A stretch of DNA of 23,508 nt from Pigoraptor chileana. Lineage: Eukaryota; Opisthokonta; Filasterea. Positions 1 through 8,632 of this stretch are shown here, in pieces. The DNA is taken from positions 1 to 23,508 of the forward strand of contig CALSCR010002828.1 in assembly GCA_943704495.1 (NCBI GenBank), given 5' to 3'. How positions within the stretch are numbered: position 1 is the stretch's first letter; each line of letters opens with the position of its first letter. The position numbers and the translations under genes are program-made. Below the pieces are notes generated by a model. It did not search any database, was not told the DNA's origin, and saw only the letters and a program-made list of their open reading frames with translations.

Positions 1-1
<1 letters not shown>

Positions 2-78
<77 letters not shown>

Positions 79-120
79 CACACACACGCACACACACACA
101 CACGCACACACACACGCACA
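2..120. repeat. (CA)n microsatellite at left edge
   Basis: An almost pure CA dinucleotide tract with scattered CG interruptions towards its right end. Read on the minus strand it is (TG)n. It lies directly downstream of the proposed splice donor of the minus-strand exon ending at 143, so it is probably the 5' part of that gene's first intron. Confidence 0.95.
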
Positions 121-142
121 TGAAATAATGTCAGTCACCAAC

Positions 143-202
143 CATTTCGAGAGCACGAAGCATGGCCTCCTCCTTTACGGCCGCGTCGCCGCTATCCGCC
201 AT
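143..202 (-). CDS. First coding exon of an unidentified gene (partial)
   Basis: A minus-strand ATG at 202 sits in a strong animal-like start context (GGCACCATGG). It opens 20 codons, MADSGDAAVKEEAMLRALEM, an acidic, Ala/Glu-rich N-terminus. The reading frame stops shortly after, at 131-133. A donor of the form ATG|GTTGGT at 142-141 would end the exon in phase 0. The same GTTGGT donor is used by intron 1 of the large GTPase gene and intron 4 of the channel gene in this window. The intron would then run through the (TG)n tract and off the left edge. No family can be recognised from 20 residues. Evidence is start context, composition and donor only, so this could be chance. If real, it is divergent from the Tectonic gene and shares the roughly 390-base promoter region with it. 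Confidence 0.35.
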
Positions 203-595
203 GGTGCCACTTCCTCTGTCCCCATAGACGCTCCCCGTCGCACCCGGCATCCTTCTTGCTGTTGGCGGGTTGCTCAAGTACAACGCGGCGGGTACTTGTC
301 GTGTCCGCAGGCGATGAACACCAAGTACCTTCAGGGGCATGCACGGCAATGACATAATGCGCACGTCGCGAGGCCACTTTTTCAGTTATTGGAGCAACAG
401 GACAGTTTCAAAGTACCGCGGATGTGGTCACGTGATCTGCGGAATGTTGCTGACGCCGCAGGAGAATCTGAATTGGCGGGGTAATTGCGATCAGTAAAAA
501 GTAATGCGATGATCATTGCCTTTCGGAGTGCACAAGTACATTTCGTCCGCTGATCGAACTTCCATCGACGGCTGAGTGACGCAATCGGCAGCAAA
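203..595. promoter_or_regulatory. Putative divergent promoter with GTCACGTGAT E-box
   Basis: Spacer between the proposed minus-strand first exon and the Tectonic start codon. It carries GTCACGTGAT at 427-436, a CACGTG E-box core. The same 10-mer recurs at 9318-9327 in the other large divergent spacer. No TATA box is evident. The open frames here show no recognisable protein and are treated as non-coding. The regulatory role is inference from position and recurrence. Confidence 0.35.
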
Positions 596-1255
596 ATGTG
601 CCCAATGCCTCGCCGCGCCACAAAACGCGGTGTGGCTGGGAGTGCGGCCTTGCTCCTGCTCGGCGTTCTGTCCCTTTTAATTGCGGCCGACGCGCAATCA
701 ACCTCTCTTTCAGCCTCAGCCTCTCTTTCAGCCTCGGCTTCTCTTTCGACCTCGGCTTCTCTTTCAGCTTCAGCCTCTCTTTCAGCCTCGGCTTCTCTTT
801 CAGCCTCAGCCTCTCTTTCAGCCTCGGCTTCTCTTTCAGAAGCAAACGCAGAAACAACAAGCGAAGTGGATGCTGTAGCCACTGCGACGCCATCTCCTTC
901 GTCGCTGTCTTCCGCGCCGATTGCATCGTCGGTTACGTCAACAGCGGCCGCAGCGTCACCCACTGCAACGACCCCTGCCCTCCCAACCGCAACGCTGCCA
1001 ATCATTTGGCCCGATGTGACTCCCGTCAATCCCGCCATCGACTATGAGTCGAACATTGGTGTGTGTATGTGTGATTTGACATTGAATGCGTGCGATGCGA
1101 ACTGCTGCTGCGACCGTGACTGTGCGCCGGCGGACATTGCCGTGTTTAGCGGTTGTGATGTTGCAACTGCCTATGACGACGAGCACGTGTGTATGTCTAA
1201 CCGCCTACTGGTTTACGCGAATGTTCAGTCGTCCAAGAAGCGGCCAGCAAATGGG

Positions 1256-1288
<33 letters not shown>

Positions 1289-3719
1289 TGTGTGCGTCCA
1301 TGGCGTGTATGTGCGTGATGTAAGAGATTCCTCTCACATAGGAATCCCAGTGCGCACTGGAACGTTTTTGCATTCGTCCGACTGTCGCAGTTTTATATGG
1401 GCTGTAGTTAGGCTGCGCCGCCTTAATTGCAAATGGTGAGTTTAATGCCACTTAACCGCCCTGCATCCGCTTATGCCTCCAGGCTCTCTGCATTGCCAAA
1501 GACAACAATCCGTCTCGCATGTATTTTGCCGCCCCCGCAACACTCACCACGGTGGCGCAGATCGGCAGCGCCCTCGGACTCGGCGTGTGGTACTCGTTCG
1601 TGGACGTAGCTTCATCCGGTGCCCCGCCAAAATCACTAGCATTGTCTGCGTACAAGGTGCGTTATTTCCTTCTGTGCTCACGTCAGAGTGTACATTACAT
1701 CTGCAATGGGACTGTGGGTGGTTGTGGGATGGGAACTAGGCTCACACGACCCACTTGCTCCTGTTGTGCGGTTTCAGGTGGGCGACTCTGTGCGCGTCGT
1801 GTATGGGACTGGTCTTAGCGGTGTTCTGTCCTTGCCGAGCGCCACATTGACGGGACTCTGCTCCGTTGGGCCTGCTGCCGGTGAGAAGGTCTTCCGTGTG
1901 TGTGTGTGTGTGTGTGCGTGTGTGTGGCATGAGGCGATCTGCATTGCGTGCGTGTGTTTCTGGGATGTGCACAGCTGTTCCCTCGGAGATGTCCATGTTA
2001 CTGACCGTGTTTTTCTGTGCCCATCCGCCTCCAGAATATTTTCGCTCCAACACGAGCTCTTGCCTCCGCAGTTTTGAGAGCGTTGTTACTGCGTGTGCGG
2101 CGGGAACGTCTCTCGATGCCGCCATTTACTATGCGAGGGTCTCAGTTGTGAAGGTCGGCGCCTGTGTTGCGTGCATTCTCGCTGTCCGTATCCGACATCT
2201 TTTGACGGTGACATTTTGCTCATCTCCTGTCTCCCCATTGCTCGCGCAGGACGCGGCCATCAGCGCAACAGGCGCCAACCTCCTTGTCATCACAGCCTCA
2301 TGTGTCCGCTCGGACGGTAGTGCGTGCGCGGGCGGGGGCGTCCCGAGCCCCTTTTTCAACTCAAGCACACTGTTCTGCGAAAACGCCGTTGCAAAGGTAA
2401 CAGAAACGACTGATGCTACTGCCGCTTGTCAAGCGTGTCTCACTCCAGTTGCTGATTGTCCTTCATTTCTTGCAACGGCACTCATCACCCCTCCACGTGC
2501 TCTGCTCAGGTTGCTTATGTTTTCGGCTTTGAAGGCTCGACGATAACATCGGCCGCAGTGACGGTCGTTGTGGGCGCTGTCGATGCAGCAAACACGCTTG
2601 TTTCGCAGTCCTTCTCCGTGGACTTTGAGCAGGTCGGTATTGAGAGGGCCGCCGCACGTGTCGTATGTGGGCGATACTAATGCCATTGTCGGTGTTCGCC
2701 GCCTTTTCTCACCAATCGCGCAATGCTGCTGCCTGTCACCCCACAGTCGTCATCCGGGGCCGTCGTCTTTGACCGCTCGGGCAACCCGGGATACATCATA
2801 GGGAAGCCCGTGCTTGCAGGCACACTAGTCACAAATGGCGCCTTATATCCGCCCGTGGAGCTGTCAGGCATTTGTTTAGAGTGTGCGCCGTGTTTATGTC
2901 CTGGGCGCTGTCGATTCGACCCGATGTACAATGTTGTGGATTTTTGTGCTTTTCTTGCGTTATGTGCAGACGGTATCTATTTCCTTGACCGTCACGTGCC
3001 CTTGATGATCCACGAAAGCGATCGCCGTCAGTCAGGACGCCTCGCAATGGTTGACGTTGCCAGTCGCATCAGCATCCGGGGCCTGCCAACCCTCCCTCCG
3101 ACGCTATTCGGTCGTGTTTGGCATCGACTATGTGTCAGGCTGTGCCCTGCCTCTTGGCGCCGTCTCTGCGGGTGCCAATTGCAATGCCATGAGGGCGGCG
3201 GCGGTGGCGTTCCTGCAGGGCTATGCGGCCCAGGCATCGCAGGTCGCCCGCTTTGGCAACTCGAGTTACCTCAATTCGTTTGATTGGATCGAAATTGTCA
3301 ATCCAGGGTTTCCGACATCTTCAGCTGGGCGCGATTCTGCGACGACGTGTGCAGACGTGCTCACAGGAATGGAGCTGCAGGTGTTGACAACGCGAGCGGG
3401 GTCCATCGCCAACCCACAGTGGGCGATCGTGGGCGCACGCTTTGCCTACTCGCTGACCGATGTGGACGTGGACTGTGGCAACGCCGAGTGTTCCGGTGCG
3501 GGGCTGTTGCAGGTGTCCGCGGCGGTGCGCTTTGTGGACTCGACGCCCCGCGGAAGCGACTTCAAGCCGCCAGCCCCGGACGTCCTCCCGAAGTTCCCAC
3601 ACGACTTCTTCTACCCCTTCTTCAGCGATGGCAGTGGCAGCCTGTCCGCACCGTCACCGCTTCTGACCGCGGCGGTCTCGCTGGCGTGCGTCCTATGTCT
3701 CATGCTGGCCATGCGATAG
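596..3719 (+). CDS. Tectonic family protein (ciliary transition zone)
   Basis: Tectonics are secreted or membrane-anchored proteins of the MKS/B9 complex at the ciliary transition zone, where they help gate ciliary membrane composition. Exons fitted by reading frame: 596-1255, 1483-1656, 1778-1880, 2035-2153, 2250-2396, 2510-2632, 2747 to about 2862, and about 3032-3719, giving roughly 705 residues. Intron phases agree at every junction except the last, whose donor is unresolved. Seen in the protein: a signal peptide at about residues 1-34, a (SLSASA)n stalk, and a Ser/Thr/Ala-rich linker. Next come the diagnostic Cys cluster VCMCDLTLNACDANCCCDRD (about residue 156), then KVGDSVRVVYG, SGNPGYIIGKPVLAG, and VVFGIDYVSGCALPL, which matches the family's FG...SGC block. 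The LPKFPHDFFYPFF motif follows, then a C-terminal hydrophobic segment (AAVSLACVLCLMLAM) that is a likely anchor. It converges on the GTPase gene, with stop codons 331 bases apart. Family assignment is very secure; assignment to TCTN1, 2 or 3 is not attempted. Confidence 0.93.
704..837 (+). repeat. Coding 18-bp minisatellite, (SLSASA)n
   Basis: About seven and a half tandem 18-base units of the form TCTCTTTCAGCCTCGGCT encode Ser-Leu-Ser-Ala-Ser-Ala in the first exon of the Tectonic gene, directly after the signal peptide. Units differ at synonymous sites (GCC/GCT, TCA/TCG) and once by Ala to Thr. A Ser-rich extracellular stalk could carry O-glycans. The tract is also open on the minus strand as an (AERE)-type repeat, which I treat as a shadow. 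Confidence 0.95.
1256..1482 (+). other. Tectonic intron 1 with (CG)n(TG)n tract
   Basis: Donor GGG|GTGCGC and acceptor CTCCAG|GCT, both phase 0. The intron begins with alternating CG then TG dinucleotides (1258-1297), a purine-pyrimidine alternation that is Z-DNA-prone. Splicing joins RPANG to ALCIAKDNNPSRMYF and restores the Tectonic frame. Confidence 0.8.
1881..2034 (+). other. Tectonic intron 3 with (GT)n tract
   Basis: Donor GCCG|GTGAGA, phase 1; acceptor CTCCAG|AATATT. A (GT)n tract lies at about 1893-1923. The join gives AAEYFRSNTSSCLR, which fits the family block before the conserved Cys. Confidence 0.8.
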
Positions 3720-4050
3720 ACTGCCGGATGTGCGTCGCGCAGCCATTTCCCCCCTACTTTGCCCGTCCATGTCTTGTTTTTCTTTGTCTGCCATTCGTAT
3801 TGCGTCGCGATTTCGTTTACATAATCTCATCTACTGCTTTTAGCGTGCCTTGATTATATCTCATCCCGTTTACCCGCTGCTGCTGGCGAATCAACTAAGA
3901 CCGACACTGTTTCTGACAGTCGCACTACATGTTTAATTATGTTTGCAACTAAACGCACGAGAGAATCGCATAGACGACAGCAAAATGACATGAAACGGAA
4001 GGGATGAAAGGAAGGAAGGAAGGAGAACGCGGCGATTGGGGGGTTAACGA
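3720..4050. other. Convergent 3' intergenic region
   Basis: 331 bases between the stop codons of the Tectonic gene (plus) and the large GTPase gene (minus). It is AT-richer than the flanking exons and holds a short (GGAA)n run at about 4008-4023. No gene is seen. It presumably holds both 3' UTRs and poly(A) sites; no canonical AATAAA was picked out with confidence. Confidence 0.6.
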
Positions 4051-7000
4051 CTACTGCCCCGGATGCGCAAGGTCGCCACTCCGGGCGGACCGCATGAGCC
4101 TGCGAGTGGCCAATTCGCGTCCAGAATGGAGCCAGCGCGAAGCCTCCTTGATGGGTGACCCCGCAAAGAGCTGCACGAGGAGTGCCGTCCCGGCAAGGAC
4201 AAAGACGACGGACATGAGCAGCGTCCGCCACTGCGCCGACCGCACGCGCGCCATCTCGGGGGCAAGGTCGTTGTTAATGAAATCGTCAATGACCTGCATG
4301 TGGCAAGCCAGGCACGCGATGCTAATTGTCAGTGGCAATTGTGCGACTGGCACACGACTGCATGCGGGCAGCACATGTCTGTGTGCATCTAACACATCCA
4401 AGATCGGCTTCTGTGGGTATGACCGCTGCGCGGGTGATATGTCGTACCTTCCACTTGCGCTCGGCAGGCCAATTGACCACGCGCTTACTGCTGAGGTGCT
4501 TCCAGCATACATCTCGACCCTGTCAGTTTAAAGCGCATGGCATGGTCAGCCCAGTCACAGCAGGTGCTGCGCGCAGACGAAACGCACACGTAAACGGACG
4601 GGCACCCACCATCTTGCGGAATGTGAAAGTCGTCCAGTAGTTATCCGCAATCTCGTGGATAATTTCCCGCGCAGACTCCAGTGGCTGTCGCACTTCGTTG
4701 GCAAAGGCCTTGACGTTGTGCGCCTTCACGCGATCACACTCAGCAGCAATGGTCGACTGCAAATCGGTCAGCGATCGCGTTTGCATTCCGGGACACAGCG
4801 AGGCATGGACGTGAGGGAACGATTGAAACGTTGTGCAGCACACATTCACACGATTTATTGGAAAGGCGGGGGACCCGGGAGGGGGGGGGGGGGGGGGCGG
4901 AGACAATATGAGTAAGTGATGGAATGGCTGGTCGTCCCCTCACCATCGTGATGGCCACTACTCATATTACTGCTCTGGAATACGGACACTCAACACAACA
5001 CGGCACCCAAAGCACAACATAAAGCACACCACAAGCACACCACAATCACAACACAATCCCAACAAAAGTAAAACGGCACACAACACAAGCACCCACTTTA
5101 AGCTTATCGTACGCCACGGCGTACATCCGGGTTTGGTTGAACTCTGCGAGGCGTGTTTTGAAGTCAGCAATCGACACGTCCGACGCCGTAGCCAGGCGCT
5201 CCCCAAGCTGGTCCTCCTCCTGCAAATGGTGTTGAAATCAAGTGGGTCGGTTGCGATTTAGCCACGATGAAACATGAATCTGCCCAATCAATGCGCGGCG
5301 ACCACACATACATATACACACACACATACACACACATACACACACATACACACATACTAGCAGGCATACCATTGGCAGATAAAGCGAGCTGGCGTATGTC
5401 GTGAACCGCAGCGATAAATGCTCGTAGTCCAGTTCACAGCGGCGTTCAATGAGCGCCGTATTGTCCTCGTCGTGCTTACGGCGAATGGAATTGGTGGCGT
5501 CCTGTGTTGCAAGTGCAGTTCATAATGCCTCCATTTCGTCAACGGGAGTGGCTCGCATGCACCAACGTCATATTATAATAGCCATCCCACGACCGACCGA
5601 CGATTTGCACATCATCATCACCAGTGCGGCTGCAGAAACCCACCCGGAATTGCGCATTGAAGGCCTGGTAGAGCTTGCCGTCATAGACGCCGGACGCCTC
5701 CCTGTGAAACGCGGCATTTGCGGCAGCGTATGCATCCAGGTGGATGGCATCGAGTTCACCGGGTGTGCGCGGGACGCGGCCAATCTGCGCGGTTTTTTTG
5801 GGGGGGGAGGGGGGGGGGGCATGGTCTTGTAAGGAAGGGAAGCAGGATATGCCGCACAAATTGAATGCGATGGTCTCGGTCAGGGTGGCGTGCTCAGCAA
5901 GTATTGACAAGTGCGGCAGGAGACCAAAGCACACGAACGGAAAAAACGCACCCTTGCTGTCATGTGGCTTGCGTACACATCCTTTGCCGCGGCAAGGGCG
6001 TCGGTCAGGCGCTGCTCAGTCACACGCGCATTACGTACGGCGTAGCGGTCGCAGAGTGCCCCTATGCCACCCTGTCACAAGACAAAGTCCGGATGTCGTC
6101 AAGTCAGCAGCGTGAACAAAGAATGCAGGATTGAGTGGAGTGGTAAAATGCAATCCAAGAACGGGAAGGTGAGTGGTGCGTGGCACAAACCTCGAGAGCG
6201 CGCCAGTGCTGCGTGTACACGCGACTGTCCTTCACATCGGCGAGCACCTCTGAAAAGTGCGACAGGGCGCCGGATCGCAGCTCGCGGCACTCGGAGTCAA
6301 GCTCTTCGGGATTCAACGGATACTCTATCATTGTGGGGTATGCAGACCATCAGAGGCATTTGGGTTGAGGGGCGCCCACAAGGACGGAAAAAAAAAGTAA
6401 GTGCTCTTCTTGCAAACACTCTAGGCACCTTTCTTGCAACAATGGCAGTAAAAAGTCGCGCAAAATGCACCACACCCTACGAACGCACCGATTTCCTCGA
6501 AATCGCTCTCAATGTCTTCCAACAGGAGCTTTTCTTCGCTGGCGCTGAGAGCTTCTATGCGTGCCACATTTGCAGTGCGGATGTTCGCCCACGCCTCTGT
6601 GATTGCGCGCTCCAGACTGTACTGGCTTGCGCGCTCGTCGCTGGTGGGCAGGCCAATGGTCAGCCTGCGGAGGAGGCGCGTTGCGTTGGCAACAGCCGCC
6701 CGGTGCGCGTCCTCAAGGCGTCGCTCGTTGACGGGGGGAATGAGCTCGTCCTCGGAGAAGATCCGCTGGAGCTCCGCGGGAAGGCCCGTCGTCGACACGG
6801 TCACCCTCCGCTTCGGCTCACTATGGTCTGAGGGCGGGTGCGTGGGGTTGGAAACCCCCGTCCGTGCGAGGCGATGAGCGGCCTCCGTCACGGCGCTGGA
6901 TGCCCGTGACACGGCGCCAACAATGCGTGACCCAACGCCGCGAATGGCGCGCCGTGCCCGCGCAAGAGATTCCCGGCCAGCAGTCCGCATCGACGGTGTT

Positions 7001-8632
7001 TGGCCCCTGTGTGCCCCGAGTGCCCCAGGCCGATCACGTGCGCTCAGCGTGGAGTCATCTGCGTCGTGCCGAGTGCTCGGATGTTCGAGAAGAACGACGT
7101 TCATTTCTTCGACGTAGAGGCGGAGACAGTCTTCGCGCACATGGAAGAGCTGTCCCTCGAGAAAAAGTGCCCACACCGACGGCATGTGGCCCATGGCACC
7201 CTCGTTGGCAGCCGCCACCAGCAGTCGCACCAGGGAACCCACCTCCGCACCAGTCAGCGCATTGGACTCTCTGCGTCCCCGCGCGCCGGCATGTTGTGCC
7301 TCATCAGCTGCATCGCGTGCCACTGGGATAACGCGGCGCTCTTTCAGGCGAATATGCTCTATCACGTGGTCGCGCAGGCGCTCCCTGTCCGCAGTGAATT
7401 CGGGTGTCAGGTCCGTCTCCTCCGCCGTCGACAGGTCCCGCAGCAGCGCCTTGTCCGTGGCGGGCAGAAACATTGTCTGGCAATGCACCTCGGGAAACAG
7501 ACCCATGAGCCCTGACTGGTGGTCGGCGTCACGGGGCCCAGAACCCAGCAGTCGACGCAGCCACTGCGTCGGATTTTCATTCGGGTGCGTCGCCTGCGCA
7601 AAGTCTTCCACGACCCACGTGAGCGGGGGAAAGTCGAACAGCGTTTCGTCGAAACTGTCGATGTGCGACAGCTGCGAACGCACACCAAAGAGCTGTGCGG
7701 ACCGCGTGAGCAGCTCCAGCCGCTCGATCTCACCGTGGTCGATCGTCTTGACCGTGTTGTAAATAAGATGGGACGAGAGCAGCGCAGCCACGGCGAAGAC
7801 TTTGCTGTCGTAGTCGGCGGACGCGTTGTTCGACGAGAACCCCTCGGTGTCCAGATAGAGGAGGGTAACGAGGCGGCCGTCGCCCAGCCGTGCCTTGTCT
7901 GGGGCCGCATACGCCCACACGCCGGCAGTGCTCGGGTCCACCGACGGACCGACGCGGAACACATCGGGGCGGCCGGCAAGCTCGTTGAGCAGGAACGACT
8001 TGCCTGCGCATGTGAGTCACAATGTGGGAAGTTCGCGTGGTCATTGTCAGCAATGTCATCACATGCTGTCATTTTCAGGTGAGCAGCAACGCAGCAAGAA
8101 GCACATGGCACCAACCAGAGTGGTATGGCCCCACCGCCGCCACAACAGCCACAGGCCCGTCAAGGACGTTGAGGGCGCGAATGCCTTCCTCAACCACCTC
8201 CAGCTCAGTGTGCGCGCGATTGGGCCGCAGCAGTTGAATCGGACGCGTCGAGACGGCCGCCAAATGCCGCGTCGGGGGCGCACCAGCCCGCAACTTGTGC
8301 GGTTGCGCGCATTTGACGTCATGCAAATGGCCGTGTGTAACAACATGGCGGTATTGATGCTGTGGGTGGGTATGAACGTGTGTGTCGGCAGAGGAGTCGG
8401 GATTTGGGGCGCCCGGGTGCGTGTCGTCCATTGCTGCATCGATCCCTTCGACCTGCACAGGGTGGTTCTTGAACTTCCTGAAATCGAGCGGCTCCTCCTC
8501 TGAGCCTCCTTTATGTGGCCCTGTGTCCACTTTGGTGACTGCAGCATCGCACGCCATAAGCAGCGCCGCCACAAGCAGCGCCATCCGCATGTGGCCAAAC
8601 GGACGGCAAACCCCGCCAACGCGCGACTTCAT
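4051..8632 (-). CDS. GBP/RHD3-type large GTPase, membrane-anchored
   Basis: GB1/RHD3-type GTPases (GBPs, atlastins, RHD3/Sey1) hydrolyse GTP to oligomerise and remodel or tether membranes. Exons: 8632-8116, 8003-6489, 6324-6191, 6071-5952, 5784-5644, 5501-5370, 5219-5097, 4756-4610, 4293-4051. All phases match, giving 1023 residues. Seen: a hydrophobic N-terminus (MRMALLVAALLMACDAA, about 15-31) after basic residues; a His-rich stretch (78-104); the P-loop GPYHSGKS (168-175), split by a phase-1 intron; switch I Thr in PSTAGVW (198); DTEG (224-227); and WVVEDF (302-307) where the family usually has (T/L)(R)D. GBP-like LFPEVHCQTMFLP follows. A basic insertion spans about 482-580, then a long helical region, one TM segment at about 967-987, and a 36-residue basic amphipathic-looking tail. 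It is closer to GBPs than to atlastin in G-domain wording, but the C-terminal anchor is atlastin-like. Family assignment is secure; cellular role and topology are open. Confidence 0.9.
4294..4609 (-). other. GTPase intron 8 (316 bp)
   Basis: Donor AAGATG|GTGGGT, acceptor CATGCAG|GTCATT, phase 0. It precedes the exon that encodes the transmembrane segment and tail. Confidence 0.75.
4757..5096 (-). other. GTPase intron 7, GU-rich, with poly-C tract
   Basis: At 340 bases it is the longest intron in the gene. On the sense strand it is strikingly GT-rich just after the donor (AAA|GTGGGT). It carries a roughly 20-base C homopolymer (plus-strand G run at about 4879-4898) about 120 bases before the acceptor TTGCAG|TCG. 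No extra exon is evident. Confidence 0.75.
5220..5369 (-). repeat. GTPase intron 6 with (TATGTG)n-type repeat
   Basis: Donor CCAATG|GTATGC, acceptor TTTGCAG|GAG, phase 0. The sense strand carries interrupted (TG)n/(TATGTG)n (plus-strand CACATA units at about 5298-5357). Confidence 0.8.
5785..5951 (-). other. GTPase intron 4 with poly-C/A7 acceptor
   Basis: Donor GCAAG|GGTGCG or GCAAGG|GTGCGT; acceptor CGCGCAG|ATTGGC. On the sense strand the pyrimidine tract is almost only C (plus-strand G run 5800-5819 with one A), followed by A7 and then CCGCGCAG. Phase 0 on both sides, joining ASHMTAR to IGRVPRTP. Confidence 0.8.
8004..8115 (-). other. GTPase intron 1, interrupts the P-loop
   Basis: Donor CACTCTG|GTTGGT, acceptor GCGCAG|GCAAGTCG, phase 1. 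The intron splits the second Gly codon of GPYHSGKS. Removal is needed to make the nucleotide-binding loop, which makes this junction very secure. Confidence 0.9.

Noticed and set aside
382-1038. Minus-strand 218-codon frame with (AERE)n repeats
   Set aside because: It is the antisense of the (SLSASA)n repeat and Ser/Thr linker of the Tectonic first exon. The sense frame has a signal peptide and continues into conserved Tectonic motifs.
7407-8114. Minus-strand 235-codon frame overlapping the GTPase
   Set aside because: Alternative frame of the GTPase exon 2. It is Arg/Ser/Cys-rich and lacks the G motifs.
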